NCBI RefSeq assembly: GCF_037975245.1 | Contig: NC_092567.1 | Location: 19,164,876-19,228,875 of the forward strand | Length of the DNA: 64,000 nt | Direction of reading: 5' to 3' | Source of the DNA: Apostichopus japonicus | Lineage: Eukaryota > Echinodermata > Holothuroidea > Aspidochirotida > Stichopodidae | Shown: one piece after another, positions 26,401 through 53,184 of the stretch | Layout of the letters: every line of letters starts with the position of its first letter | How positions within the stretch are numbered: position 1 is the stretch's first letter | The notes under the pieces: model-generated | What the model was told of the DNA's origin: nothing | Database searches by the model: none | Seen by the model: the letters and a program-made list of their open reading frames with translations, nothing else | Translations under genes and position numbers: made by a program

Positions 26401-29400
26401 GCTCAGTCACTTTATCATTAAGCCAGAAATTATGACACATACTGGTCTTGCTGTTGACTTTTCCTTCAATTATGATGTTGCCAGATATCGGATACCTTTG
26501 ACCATGTTGCCACGGAAACATGCACTAGCTGCCTGCCAAATCAACACTAGATCCATTCAGGTTAAATGTTTACATTTTCCATGCCCTGGCTTAAATTGGT
26601 GGGGTCAGCAACTTGCTGACAGCAATGATTACAAGATGAAATCTATTTCCGCACGAATTTGACACCTTCAAAGTCCCTCTTTTGTCCAAAATGTAGAAAC
26701 TTGTGTCCTGCCTGTCAGGCTACTTGCATACATGTAGGTCAATATTCATGAATACAGTTTACTATTCTGCATATTGAAATATCTCACATGCCAACACTCT
26801 TCCATAACATGTGGGCTGTCTATTTATCACTCTGATGACATGTACAGTAAGAAGTAAAACAGGAAAAAACAGGAATTCTGGAAGATTGTTTTTTTTTTTA
26901 AGTGGGGGGGGGGGACAAGAATTCCATCCTGAAATATAACAAAAATATTCTTACCAGAAGGTCAGAGTTGATCAAGACCCTATTCAGTCCCTTCACGGCA
27001 TGTGCAGCATAGCACCATGTGTCACAGTTACTGCACTTGTACACAACCCAATCAGAAGTTGTCTTTGCTTGTATCAGGCATTCCTGTTCCTGAAATACAA
27101 GAAAATAATGAAGAAGGATACATGTAATGCTGCTAAAGAAATAGTTCAAAAAAAGTAACAAGTGTCAATTTTTGCTGTCACCCATGAATTCCATACCCCC
27201 CCCCACCTTGTCTCTTTATAAATTAGCTTCATGATGAAGATGAATTCAGTTCTTTGCTCTCATTAAACCCCACTCACCCCCCCCCCAACCCCCACTTTCA
27301 TCTCTTTCTTCTGTCACTTTCCTCCTATTTTGTATGGCTTACAAACATGGTTGGCTGACTTAAATCACATCCATGTAAATCACATACAGTAGTTCAATTG
27401 CTTGATATTTTTTGAAAATATAAATCACAGATTTAAATCTTTCACAAATCTGGTTAAAAAAAATATATGAACATTATGAAAATAAGAACAGAAATAGTGA
27501 TTTATACTTTCTCAGATCCCTTATTTAACAAGTTAAAAACTTGCAAAAGTGGTATATACAACTTAATTTAAGGTTATTAACTTAATAAACTTATTATGGA
27601 CAAGCAACTTTACAGGATGGCCAAGTATCTTAGAAGCATGACCATTTTCACCTTGAAGTATTCATAATTAATCATCAGATCAGTCAATATTAACATAATT
27701 TAACAGTCACTTTTGAGATCATATTTTCATATAAAAGGTTTTGCACTGGTCATTAAAATTTCTCACATCTTGTGGCAGCAAAAGGACAAGTGATGATACT
27801 TGCTGTGAGGGCCTACTTTATTTAACATGTATATTTAACATGCTTTTTGTATTTAACATGTAATTAACATACATGTATTTAACATGCTTTTTGTATTTAA
27901 CATGTATTAAACATGCTTTATTTAACATGTAAGTATAAGTACAGATGATTATGTGTAAGTATAAACTTCACTGAAATTACTCTACAATTCAGGCTTCAGT
28001 ACTCCAGTAAATTGAAAGTACTGTATGAAACTTGGTGTTCTGCGTTAGGGATGCACCGGATCCAAATTTTTGGATCCGGCCGGAACCAGATTTTGCTGGA
28101 TAGTACATGAAATCCGGCCGGATTTTATCCGGCCGGAACCGGATTTTTACATTACACAAAAGAAAATCATTAATAAGAAGTAGAAGTAAGGAGCAAATCT
28201 TAGGTGAGGTATACACATATTATAAAGAAGGTGATCAAATTAAAACCCCATTTATGAGATTAAATATGACTTGAAGTGGTGTAATCTACATTCTTTAATA
28301 AAATAACAACAATATAATTGTTGACAAAGCTTGATACAGTATGTAAATTTGTTTGCTGGAAAAATACTGCATACTACCTATGAAGTTTGTTTTAAAACGG
28401 GAAGCTACATTTCACATATCTCATACTTTTTACTGAATAAAAAGATTATTTAATTGTTGTAATAACACTACTATCTGGATTTAGAATTGTCTTTTATTAT
28501 TCATTATTTGGTAACAAATTTTTACACATAAAAATTCAGAGAAAACATGAATGCGAACAATAATGGGAAAGTAAAGATTCAATGGAACAGTATTTTGACT
28601 GATAGGCTAACTTGCTAAGTATATGAATGGTCTATTTTAACTGCACAATATTAAACTGATGAAGGCTGCAAGAAATGATTTCACTGCAAACTGTATATGT
28701 TGTATATAGCTTCATATTATTACAGTAGTTGTATTATTTTGGTTGATCTTTAGAAACAGTGGGTCAGACCATAATTTTTGGAAATAGTTTACATTGATTT
28801 TAGTTAATACCAACACCTTTTTAAGGAATAATTCAGGCCAGATTTTGAAAAAGATCCGACCAGATTTTGAAAAAGATCCGGCCGGATTTTGAGAAATATC
28901 CGGCCGGAACCGGAACCGGATAATTCCTCACTATCCTGCCGGATAGTCCGGCAGGACCGGATATCCGGTGCATCCCTATTCTGCGTTGTTAGAATATATT
29001 CTGTATACTGTAGTCAGAACCGTGGCCAGAATATAATCTTGTCAATGATAGAACAGACCACAATTAAAGTGTAAAGTACTGTATACTATACTATAACTTA
29101 ATTGTGATTCAAGGTTTAGTACATTTCAGTAGATCAGTGCTAACTTTCAGTAGCAACAGAGCTACACCTATGTCCCTCTTGGCTTCTCATACATTAAATA
29201 GAAAAGGTTGCAGGAGCAATGTAAGACAGTGAAACAGTATTCTCCTCTCTCCATCCAATTACCCCCCCCCCCACAAAAAAAAAAGCCTCAGAAAATGGAA
29301 GGTATACAAAAGGCAGGAAATTGGAGTACAAAAGAGATTGTTATTCTCAAAACCACAGACTCAAGCACAACATGTTGCCTCCAACATCAAACAGCTTTTA

Positions 29401-30066
29401 AACCAGTACTCAAACAATGGATAATACAGGTCTATTAAGTCAGTTAGTGGCAGTCAATTTTATTAATGTGGTGCAACCACAGCAAACTTTTTTTGGATCT
29501 GTTTATCAATGCTATCAAAAGCTTTGTGGAAAAGTAAGCTTTGTGGGCAAACTTGTACTAAATTATACAAGTTGAGTATTTGATCAGAAGTATTCAAGGG
29601 TCAACACAAGTTCCCAAATGACAGACACACAAAGTTCATCATGTCATGAAATACTTTTTTTTTTAACAATCCGACATAATTTTTTTTTAAATCTCATTTC
29701 TTTTTATCTTTTTAAAACAATCACTAATCCTGCTCACAAAGATCTAAGTAAATACCAGTCCCTCCTGATCCTCCTTCTCCAATTTAAAGAAAATCAATAT
29801 CGGAAACAGAGTGGCCCACCGCATTTTAATTACATCATTAAGCAGATGCTAACCTTTACCGGCAGAAGGATCCCCTAGGATGCTACATTTTTTAAACTTA
29901 CCTTTGATATTCCACCTAAATCAAGTTGAACTTCCGATATATTTCCTTCGAAGAACGGAACAGAGTTAGCTAACGGGGGCAGCAGAAGACTTGAAACATT
30001 GACTGGTTGTTGGTCCCCTCTGATATGAAGAACGATATTCAAACACTCACAAGATAACCGGGCCAT
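15845..30066 (-). CDS. AKT1S1-like: Proline-rich AKT1 substrate 1 (PRAS40)/Lobe-like, 12 coding exons, 442 aa
   Basis: Family role: PRAS40 binds Raptor, restrains mTORC1, and is released when phosphorylated by Akt and mTOR. Minus-strand exons: 30066-29902, 27089-26955, 26307-26202, 24801-24690, 23139-23062, 22376-22255, 21100-21014, 19627-19530, 18487-18418, 17478-17401, 16610-16474 and 15985-15845. All junctions are GT-AG and phase is kept throughout. The C-terminus matches PRAS40 clearly: FGDLPRPRLNT with the Akt threonine at 433, the SVPISMPVW block with the mTOR-type Ser at 374, and TOS-like FDLED at 327-331 followed by FFESDDESSTD. Residues 137-200 are charged and helical. The N-terminus has CEC (6-8) and CSNCDTWC (74-81), which suggests zinc binding. 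At 442 residues it is much longer than human PRAS40 (about 256), as in Lobe. The exon 7 acceptor has a weak pyrimidine tract and is the least certain junction. The start ATG lies five bases inside its exon. Confidence 0.88.
17720..17900. repeat. Fragment related to the TGACCT repeat family
   Basis: This intronic stretch has CAAAAACAATAGGG-like and 'TTTGACCTCTGGTGACCT' words, like the end of the left-edge tandem repeat (about 1265-1320). It is diverged and non-coding. Confidence 0.4.
18762..19120 (+). mobile_element. MITE copy 1 (TTAAAGG...CCTTTCAA)
   Basis: This ~359-bp element lies in an intron of the PRAS40-like gene. Terminal inverted repeats begin TTAAAGGCATTGAAGACTCG, with a matching right end CGAGTCTTCAATGCC. 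It shares its interior (GTAACAGAAGTG, TCATGTTTCATTTCTGTCTG and others) with copies at 37160 and 52816. No coding capacity. The TTAA-like ends suggest a piggyBac-type or TA-type family; the superfamily is not proven. Confidence 0.85.
19655..19760. repeat. AT-rich low-complexity tract
   Basis: AATAAT/ATTAATT runs followed by an AAAC tetranucleotide run, intronic. Confidence 0.8.
20325..20850. repeat. Diverged tandem repeat, ~210-bp unit
   Basis: Intronic. A unit with a GATATTTCACTT-like start, a C-rich middle, and a CCACTTC(C/T)AACAC word recurs at about 20325, 20537 and 20745. Each copy carries its own poly-C or CCTCCCC block. Divergence is high and boundaries are approximate. Confidence 0.5.
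22588..22651 (-). mobile_element. Degenerate tRNA-like sequence
   Basis: Minus-strand reading gives GTAGCTCAGCTGGTA (a good A-box and D-arm) and a decayed B box GGTCTGAGTCTCC. Poly-C follows directly. It lies in an intron of the PRAS40-like gene and is read as a SINE remnant or tRNA pseudogene. A weaker similar relic lies at about 25450-25540. Confidence 0.4.
23262..24479. mobile_element. ~1.2-kb dispersed non-coding element with hairpin ends
   Basis: Intronic. It begins near AGCTCATACC (23262) and ends with the inverse GGTATGAGCT (24470). The right end is itself a hairpin (TAGCTCACACCAGCA / TGCTGGTATGAGCTA). The interior has repeated TGACCTTTGACC and CCAAGTTTCAT words, and GATAGAGTGATAGA before the right end. 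No transposase ORF; an 82-residue ORF at 23597-23845 has no recognised domain. The class is uncertain. Confidence 0.5.
24816..24912. repeat. (AATC)n tetranucleotide repeat
   Basis: Degenerate AATC/AAGTC run just upstream (plus strand) of the PRAS40-like exon 4, inside intron 3. Confidence 0.85.
27817..27932. repeat. ATTTAACATG short tandem repeat
   Basis: About eight copies of a TTTAACATGT-like word with varying spacers, in intron 1 of the PRAS40-like gene. Confidence 0.75.
28046..28978. mobile_element. Non-autonomous hAT element with 8-bp TSD
   Basis: Terminal inverted repeats TAGGGATGCACCGGAT and ATCCGGTGCATCCCTA are exact. They are flanked by identical 8-base direct repeats TTCTGCGT (28038-28045 and 28979-28986), the hAT hallmark. 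Subterminal CCGGCCGGA words are dense at both ends. The 933-base body has no transposase, so it would need one in trans. It lies in intron 1 of the PRAS40-like gene. The intact ends suggest a fairly recent insertion. Confidence 0.92.
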
Positions 30067-31194
30067 ATCACCTGCAAGAAACAACAATCAAAAATGAAAA
30101 ACAAGCAAACTTACAATTTAACAACATTTGAGAAGTTTGGCATACTTTCTGTTGCTACATGTTAAAATCATGAAATCCTTTAAAGTGTGTCATGTTACTG
30201 CACTACAGGTTCATAAAACATCCCTCAAGTGTACTATGTCATCCAATAGTCTATGTTCTGTGGTCGAGTTCACATAAGTAAACACTGACAAAGCTAGCTT
30301 ACTAATGATATAATAAATAGTATATGTGTTGTTTATATACTTTACATAGGCCCTAATGTTAGGTATGTCCTCAATTGGCTGAACAGTAAAGACTAATTAT
30401 CATTTAATGATTTATTAAGGAATGAAAATTACTATTTAATGCCGCATTCCCTTATTGCAGTATTTGTGCATGCACTTTTTGGGTAACTGTAATAACTAAC
30501 CTAGATGCTGTTAGAGCATGCTCGTTTTTTTTTTTTTTTTAAAATTTGTTGCGCTGCCTAGTATAGTCTGTATTGCGAAGTTTGGAACTCTGCGAAGTTT
30601 GGACACTCTAAGAAGTACAGGATTTCACCATGACAACCTACAGTATGAGCCAAATTTCACCAAAAAGTATGAAGCTACAGTTATTTTCTCTCCAAAATGA
30701 CCTGTGTGCAAGAAAGTACTTACATATTTGTCAATAAAATGACAGAGATCTATGAAGTCTGTTATAATTACTGAACGAGCAACTGCGCCACCAATTTTAT
30801 CACCAGTGCCACACTGTGGGTTGGGTATCCAAACTTCGCAATACTCTAGCAAAGAAATACCAGTTCCACAATCACAAAGAATTTTCTTGGAATACAACGT
30901 GAAAACAGTTTGCAGGAAAGAAAGTTTGGCCGTGTATCGTAATATAACCCAATTCTCCCACCATATCAAGTATATGTTCAGGTGATATAGACCAGAAGAT
31001 CTAGTTTTGGAGTGTTTCAAGGCTTAGGTGTCTGAACTTCGAAGTTACCATGCTATTACAATGTGAACTGAATATGGAACCAAACAAAATTGAGACCACT
31101 TAGCCTGGCCTAACATTGGAAGCATCTGTGAATTGAGTCATTTAAGTTAAGGAATACCACTACCTTTAGGCTTATACCTAGCCATGAGTTAAAC

Positions 31195-31290
31195 TGTTAC
31201 TAGTAGTAGTAGTGTTACTGTTAGTGTTACAATAGTCTAGACTAGTAGTATTACTGTTAGTGTTAGTTACTGTACTGTTACTAGACCAAC
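31195..31290. repeat. TAGTAG / TGTTACTGTTAG short repeats
   Basis: Degenerate tandem of ACTAGTAGTA and GTTACTGTTAGT words. No other function seen. Confidence 0.65.
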
Positions 31291-31747
31291 AGTCACTGAG
31301 ACTAAAGGAATATTAACAAACCTTGAATTTTGATCTGATGATTAACAAGGCTATTAGAATGTAGATATCACTGTTCAGTCCCAAAACTGCTGCTAGTGAT
31401 GAACTGATTCATGACACTACTGTAAACTCTTGGTACGGTATAGGAACATTATTAGTACTTTTTGTATATATAATAAACCTATGGCCTAACAATTGTAGGC
31501 CTATACACTGTATCGTATGTACAGTCGTACGTGAAAAACAGCAGGCATGCACTGTGTGATTCATGGAAAATTCCAGGCAAACCCTGAAGGCTGAATTACC
31601 ACAAGGACTGAGCCGACTCAATAACACAATCTTCTCTGAAACGCGGGCATCAGTTTGATCACTACTCTACAAAGTTGTATTCTCCGCACTTGACTAAAAT
31701 ACTAAGCTTGCAAGCAATGCCAAGTTGATAAAATCAGTATTACTCAC

Positions 31748-31800
31748 CTCAAATGATGCAATTTATCTGCACGTCTCAGAGGCCTCGTATCACGAGACTT
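31748..31800 (-). other. Candidate 5' non-coding exon of the PRAS40-like gene
   Basis: On the minus strand a strong donor (GAG|GTGAGT) follows base 31748. The next good acceptor downstream is that of the first coding exon (TTGCAG before 30071). This suggests a leader exon whose 5' end is unknown, placing the promoter near 31.8-32.0 kb. The stretch 31835-31855 has a palindromic ACGTACGTACGT run. Inference only. Confidence 0.35.
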
Positions 31801-32044
31801 CTTCTTTGGCTAGTCAACGCGCCTGCGGTTTGATGTTGTACGCACGTACGTACGTACCTAATTATCAATGTAAGCACCAAACTGAAGCTATCCCCATATG
31901 TATCACCAGATTCATCAACAGATTCATTCCAGCGAGCCATTCTCAAATGGCACCCCCGATTTCTCCCCCAGCGGATTCCAGTTGTGTCACCAGACACTTG
32001 GAAGTGGTGTTTGTGTATGATGGGGGAGGGGGTGGGAAGGGGCA

Positions 32045-32210
32045 GTGGCGGAGTGTCCATACAGTCGGGGGGGGGGCGAATGCCCCCCCTGAAGGACTCA
32101 AATGGGGTTTTCTGACTTGCGGAGCGGGGGGCGGAACGATACTTCCGCCCCCCATATTTTTCACTGGGGGCTGGCGCCCCCAGCCCCCCGGTTCCTACGC
32201 CCTTGTGTAG
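32045..32210. repeat. GC-rich poly-G/poly-C dispersed repeat
   Basis: AGTGGCGGAGTG is followed by G-runs and complementary C-runs (GGCGCCCCCAGCCCCCC) and ends CCTACGCCCTTG. The AGTGGCG...GG start and CTACGCC end match a repeat style seen also near 59290, 60640 and 63300. It can fold strongly. Long ORFs over it are compositional artefacts. Confidence 0.55.
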
Positions 32211-32261
32211 CAGAATACTTGGTCAAAAGTTGTGTGTATTCATTCCTGTGTAAAAGTAATT

Positions 32262-32325
32262 TGGCCTGACGTTTCAATCCTAGCAGGATATTCTAAAGAG
32301 GCTAAATGCATCAAAACGTCAAGCC
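32262..32325. repeat. Second copy of the GGCCTGACGTTT inverted element
   Basis: GGCCTGACGTTTCAATCC... with TAGCAGGA, then the inverse arm ATCAAAACGTCAAGCC. Same family as 13838-13928. Confidence 0.6.
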
Positions 32326-33474
32326 AACTTACTTTCACACATTCTCTTACACAGGCTCTCTAGTGCATATAAGCAGTTTGCTAACAGTTTTAATTTATTT
32401 TGTATACCTTCCTGTCTAACTTTTGGTCATTGCAAACGTCATATGGAGGGAGGGGACACTATGCACCCACCCACCCCTAGCGACGTCACAGTCAGATTCA
32501 TCCCAATATTGAGAGTAATCACAAGAGCCTTCCGATCCTCAGTGCATATATTCCCAGATTGAGAGTTATACATAGATCAAGCATATTTATCAATGGTAAC
32601 GCGTACGACCTAACTTGGGTGAACTCGGATGAACAAAGGTGTTAACAATTTACCAAGAAAATCGTATTGACGTGTTTCAATATTGCCTTAAGAATGATAT
32701 AAGACGTTCGTAGATAACATTCTAAAACTACTTAGTTGTATCATATTTAAATCCTTTTATGTAAAATTTTCGGTCTATGTCACATATTTTCTACACAATT
32801 AGTTTCGCAAAACTGATATTTGTAATGTCCATGTACTTAACTAAAGTTAAATCACTTATGTTGGTAGGCTAGCCCCATATGTCGTACGGTAGACCTGCTA
32901 TTTATCATTAAGGTTACGAAGTCTTAAGAAACATCAGTTCTGAATCAGGCTAGTAGTACTAACAGCAAACGTTAGTCCAAAGAATGCTATTTCTTAGCCA
33001 GTAGTCTGTTAATTGTTATGCATACAGAATAAATATATAGGTCCTATATGTACAGTATGATTATAAACTGCTTAGGCCAGAAGTACTGTAATGAAGTACT
33101 GTACATGCAAATTGCTATGTAAATACCACCGTGATTTTCGTTACTGAAATTGAAAAGGCCTCAGTGCAGTGTTCCAACGTGAAATGCCCAAATAGCACTT
33201 TCTAGACATCTAACAAGAAATTACAAGTTATTCACAAACCCCAAAAGAATGTTTTCACATCTCAAACATTCTGCACAGAAAGGTCAAAGAGCAGAATTTC
33301 CTTCCAAGGACACTTACTATAAAAATCAAGTTTTCAATACTTGAATTGCTTTCCTTAAGAAATGTCTGTAGTCCTAACAGTTGTAAGTGATAATGTTCAA
33401 AATTGTACGAAAGTTAATAATGTTTCTAATTTTGTAGTGATTTACACTCTAATTATCTCTTTTTGTCAATGTAG
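32326..33474. other. Upstream region of LARGE; no gene seen
   Basis: AT-rich sequence between the two divergent genes. No TATA-type promoter can be fixed. A donor-like GTAAGT at about 33384 could end a leader exon, but the resulting intron would be only about 90 bases. Confidence 0.35.
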
Positions 33475-33479
33475 GAAAG

Positions 33480-33511
33480 ATGATTTTTGCAACTCCTTTT
33501 GAGCATCAACA

Positions 33512-33518
<7 letters not shown>
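33480..33518 (+). promoter_or_regulatory. 12-codon upstream ORF overlapping the LARGE start
   Basis: If the exon begins after the acceptor TGTAG at 33474, the first ATG is at 33480. It opens a 12-codon frame ending with TGA at 33516-33518, just overlapping the LARGE ATG at 33512 in another frame. Such an overlap favours reduced or reinitiated translation of the main frame. Expression is not known. Confidence 0.45.
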
Positions 33519-51023
<17,505 letters not shown>

Positions 51024-51026
<3 letters not shown>

Positions 51027-51900
51027 CAGAAAGTGAGGAAAGTTTCTCAACTACGGTCTTTGTTGCCATGGAGAACGTGACTGCGAACAGACAGTCGTGG
51101 AAAGTCTGAGAGGTACAGCTTTGCTAAGATGGAGTACGTGGCTGTTTGTCATACGTAACAGAAAACCAGAAACGGTTTTGATAGAACCGTTTTGTTGCCA
51201 TGAAGAAGTACATGGCTGTCAGTAGATAGGACACATAGAGTTCAGGGAATATTTTAGAGAGAGAGTTTTTGCTTCCTTGAAGTAAGTTACTCGTTGTCCT
51301 AGGTAACAGAGGGTCATGGAAATGTTTTAGATGGAGAGTTGTTGCTTCCTTAGAGTAAGTTACTCGTTGTCCTAGGTAACAGGGAGTCATGGAAATGTTT
51401 TAGATGGAGAGTTGTTGCTTCCTTAGAGTAAGTTACTCGTTGTCCTAGGTAATAGGGAGTCATGGAAATGTTTTAGATGGAGAGTTCTTGCTTCCTTGAA
51501 GTTAGTTACTAGTAGTCCTAGGTAACAGAAAGTCATGGAAATGTTTAAAGAGAGATTTTTTGCTTCCTTGGAGTAAGAAAGTTACTAGTAGTCCTATGTA
51601 ACAGGGAGTCATGGAATGTTTTAGAGAGAGAGTTTTTGCTTCCTTGACGTAAGTTACAAATAGTCCAAGGTAAACAGAGAGTTCAGGAAATGTTTTAGAT
51701 GGAGAGTTTTTGCTTCCTTGAAGTTACTGACTCGTTGTCCTAGGTAACAGGGTCATTGAAATGTTTTATAGAGAGAGTTATTGCTTCCTTGGAGTAAATG
51801 ACTACTAGTCTTAGGTAACAGAGTAAGGGAAAATTGATGAGGACAGTTTTTCTTTTCTTATAGTTTTGCCATTGCCTGTTGGTGTGGGGTAACAGAAAAG
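51024..51900 (+). repeat. ~73-bp diverged array seeded from the LARGE last exon
   Basis: Starting at the stop codon (GGTAACAG at 51022), about twelve diverged units follow, with GGTAACAG-like words near 51300, 51374, 51447, 51520, 51597, 51742, 51816 and 51887. The unit part TTTTGCTTCCTTGAAGTAAG resembles the exon piece TTTGCTGCCTTGAAATACAT. Early units (about 51190) still show ATGGCTGTCAG. If transcribed, it would form the start of the 3' UTR. Confidence 0.85.
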
Positions 51901-52492
51901 TTAGGACATGTTTTAAAACTTAAAAGAGAGTTTTGCTGCCTAGGTGTATATGGCCATTAGTAATGTAAGTAGCAGAAAGGTAGGGAAGATTAACTTAATG
52001 GTAACAAGTCTTCATTTAATTTATTATTGAACTTTAAAACTTTTTTTGATAACTTCAACCATATGTACTTAAATCTCAGACAAGGTGCAAGTTTTGCAAA
52101 TTAACTCAAATTTGTTTTCCTCAAATAACTTTATCGTTAAACATGTCCAAATGCCTTGAACGGTATCACTGTCCAGGGGGAAATTTATTTCTGACAAATG
52201 AATGAAGATCGAGATGAAGATTACTGAGTTATTCTGGTATAATTTTTTCATGCAATTCCTTCATTATATTTTTGAGATATTGAAAGCTGAAATATGTCAC
52301 AGTTTGTACATACCATAAGCGAACTGGAACAGTTGTGATGTCATAGTTACACGCTGAAAGCAGAAAGATTTATTTTTCCTTATGTTTTGGTTATACTGTA
52401 TTGTTTTACCTTGGATTGGATGTGGTTCCAACTTTGTCTGAGGGGATGTGAAGTTCACAATACCCCGAATGACTGAAGTGTATTCATATGTT

Positions 52493-52498
52493 AATAAA
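52493..52498 (+). terminator. Candidate LARGE polyadenylation signal
   Basis: First clear AATAAA noticed after the LARGE stop codon (about 1.5 kb downstream). Others lie near 52654 and at 54604-54609. Which is used cannot be told. Confidence 0.3.
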
Positions 52499-52815
52499 AT
52501 CACAATTTTGAAGAAGAAAATTTGATGCACATTTTAAAGGAAAACATAAAACGGAAACTTGTTGGTGTGCATCTATGACATCACACCTGTTTGCTTCAAG
52601 TTCACTTTTGGTGCAAAAATGTCAACTTTAAATGTTGTTATCTCAAAGTAAAATAAAAGAAGGAATTTTAATGCAAAATTGCACCAAGATGTTTAGAATA
52701 TGTTCCACCTTCATCAGCCAAAACTAACTTTTACCTCTGGACTAACCATTCAATGATGAGGATTTTTGTCTCCAATTGCTAAAAGAGCAGTTACTAAGCA
52801 TTTGCTAACATAGCA

Positions 52816-53184
52816 TTAAAGGATGTGAAGACTCGCGCAAAAAGAAACATCTAATGAGGATAATCTGACCTAGTTTTGTATGAGATGTAACAGAAGTGTT
52901 AAACACCACCATCGATCCCAGTAAATACGCACACAGCTTGCTACCATCGGTAATTAGACACTAGTGTACAGTCAGTACAAACAGCTGCGGTCAATACCCA
53001 CAGCACAGTGTACAAACAAGACAGCGATGGACATCTCAGGTCCAGCTAGAGATAACAAGGTATCACATTTCATTACTGTCTGCATTTTGTAGCGACACAA
53101 AAAAAAACGTCACTTGCAAGCAACGGAAAGTTAACTTTTTCAGATGGTCGCACGGGGTTTGAAGCGAGTCTTCAATGCCTTTAA
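52816..53184 (+). mobile_element. MITE copy 3 (TTAAAGG...CCTTTAA)
   Basis: Third copy of the ~360-bp family, same orientation, downstream of LARGE. Ends ATTAAAGG and CCTTTAAT. The interior is nearly the same as copy 2 (GTAATTAGACACTA, ATGGACATCTCAGGTCC). Confidence 0.85.

Larger units (their letters stand above)
26955..30066 (-). other. N-terminal cysteine module of the PRAS40-like protein
   Basis: Exons 1 and 2 (30066-29902 and 27089-26955) encode residues 1-100. Cysteines lie at 6, 8, 59, 74, 77 and 81, with a histidine at 85. The CxC plus CxxCxxxC layout over a beta-rich sequence resembles a small zinc-ribbon fold, but I cannot assign a named domain. The exons are joined to the PRAS40 end only by phase, order and shared strand, so a separate upstream gene is possible but less likely. 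Confidence 0.6.

Noticed and set aside
31725..32210. 161-codon plus-strand ORF opposite the PRAS40-like leader
   Set aside because: Its second half is Gly/Pro from a GC-rich dispersed repeat and it shows no domain.
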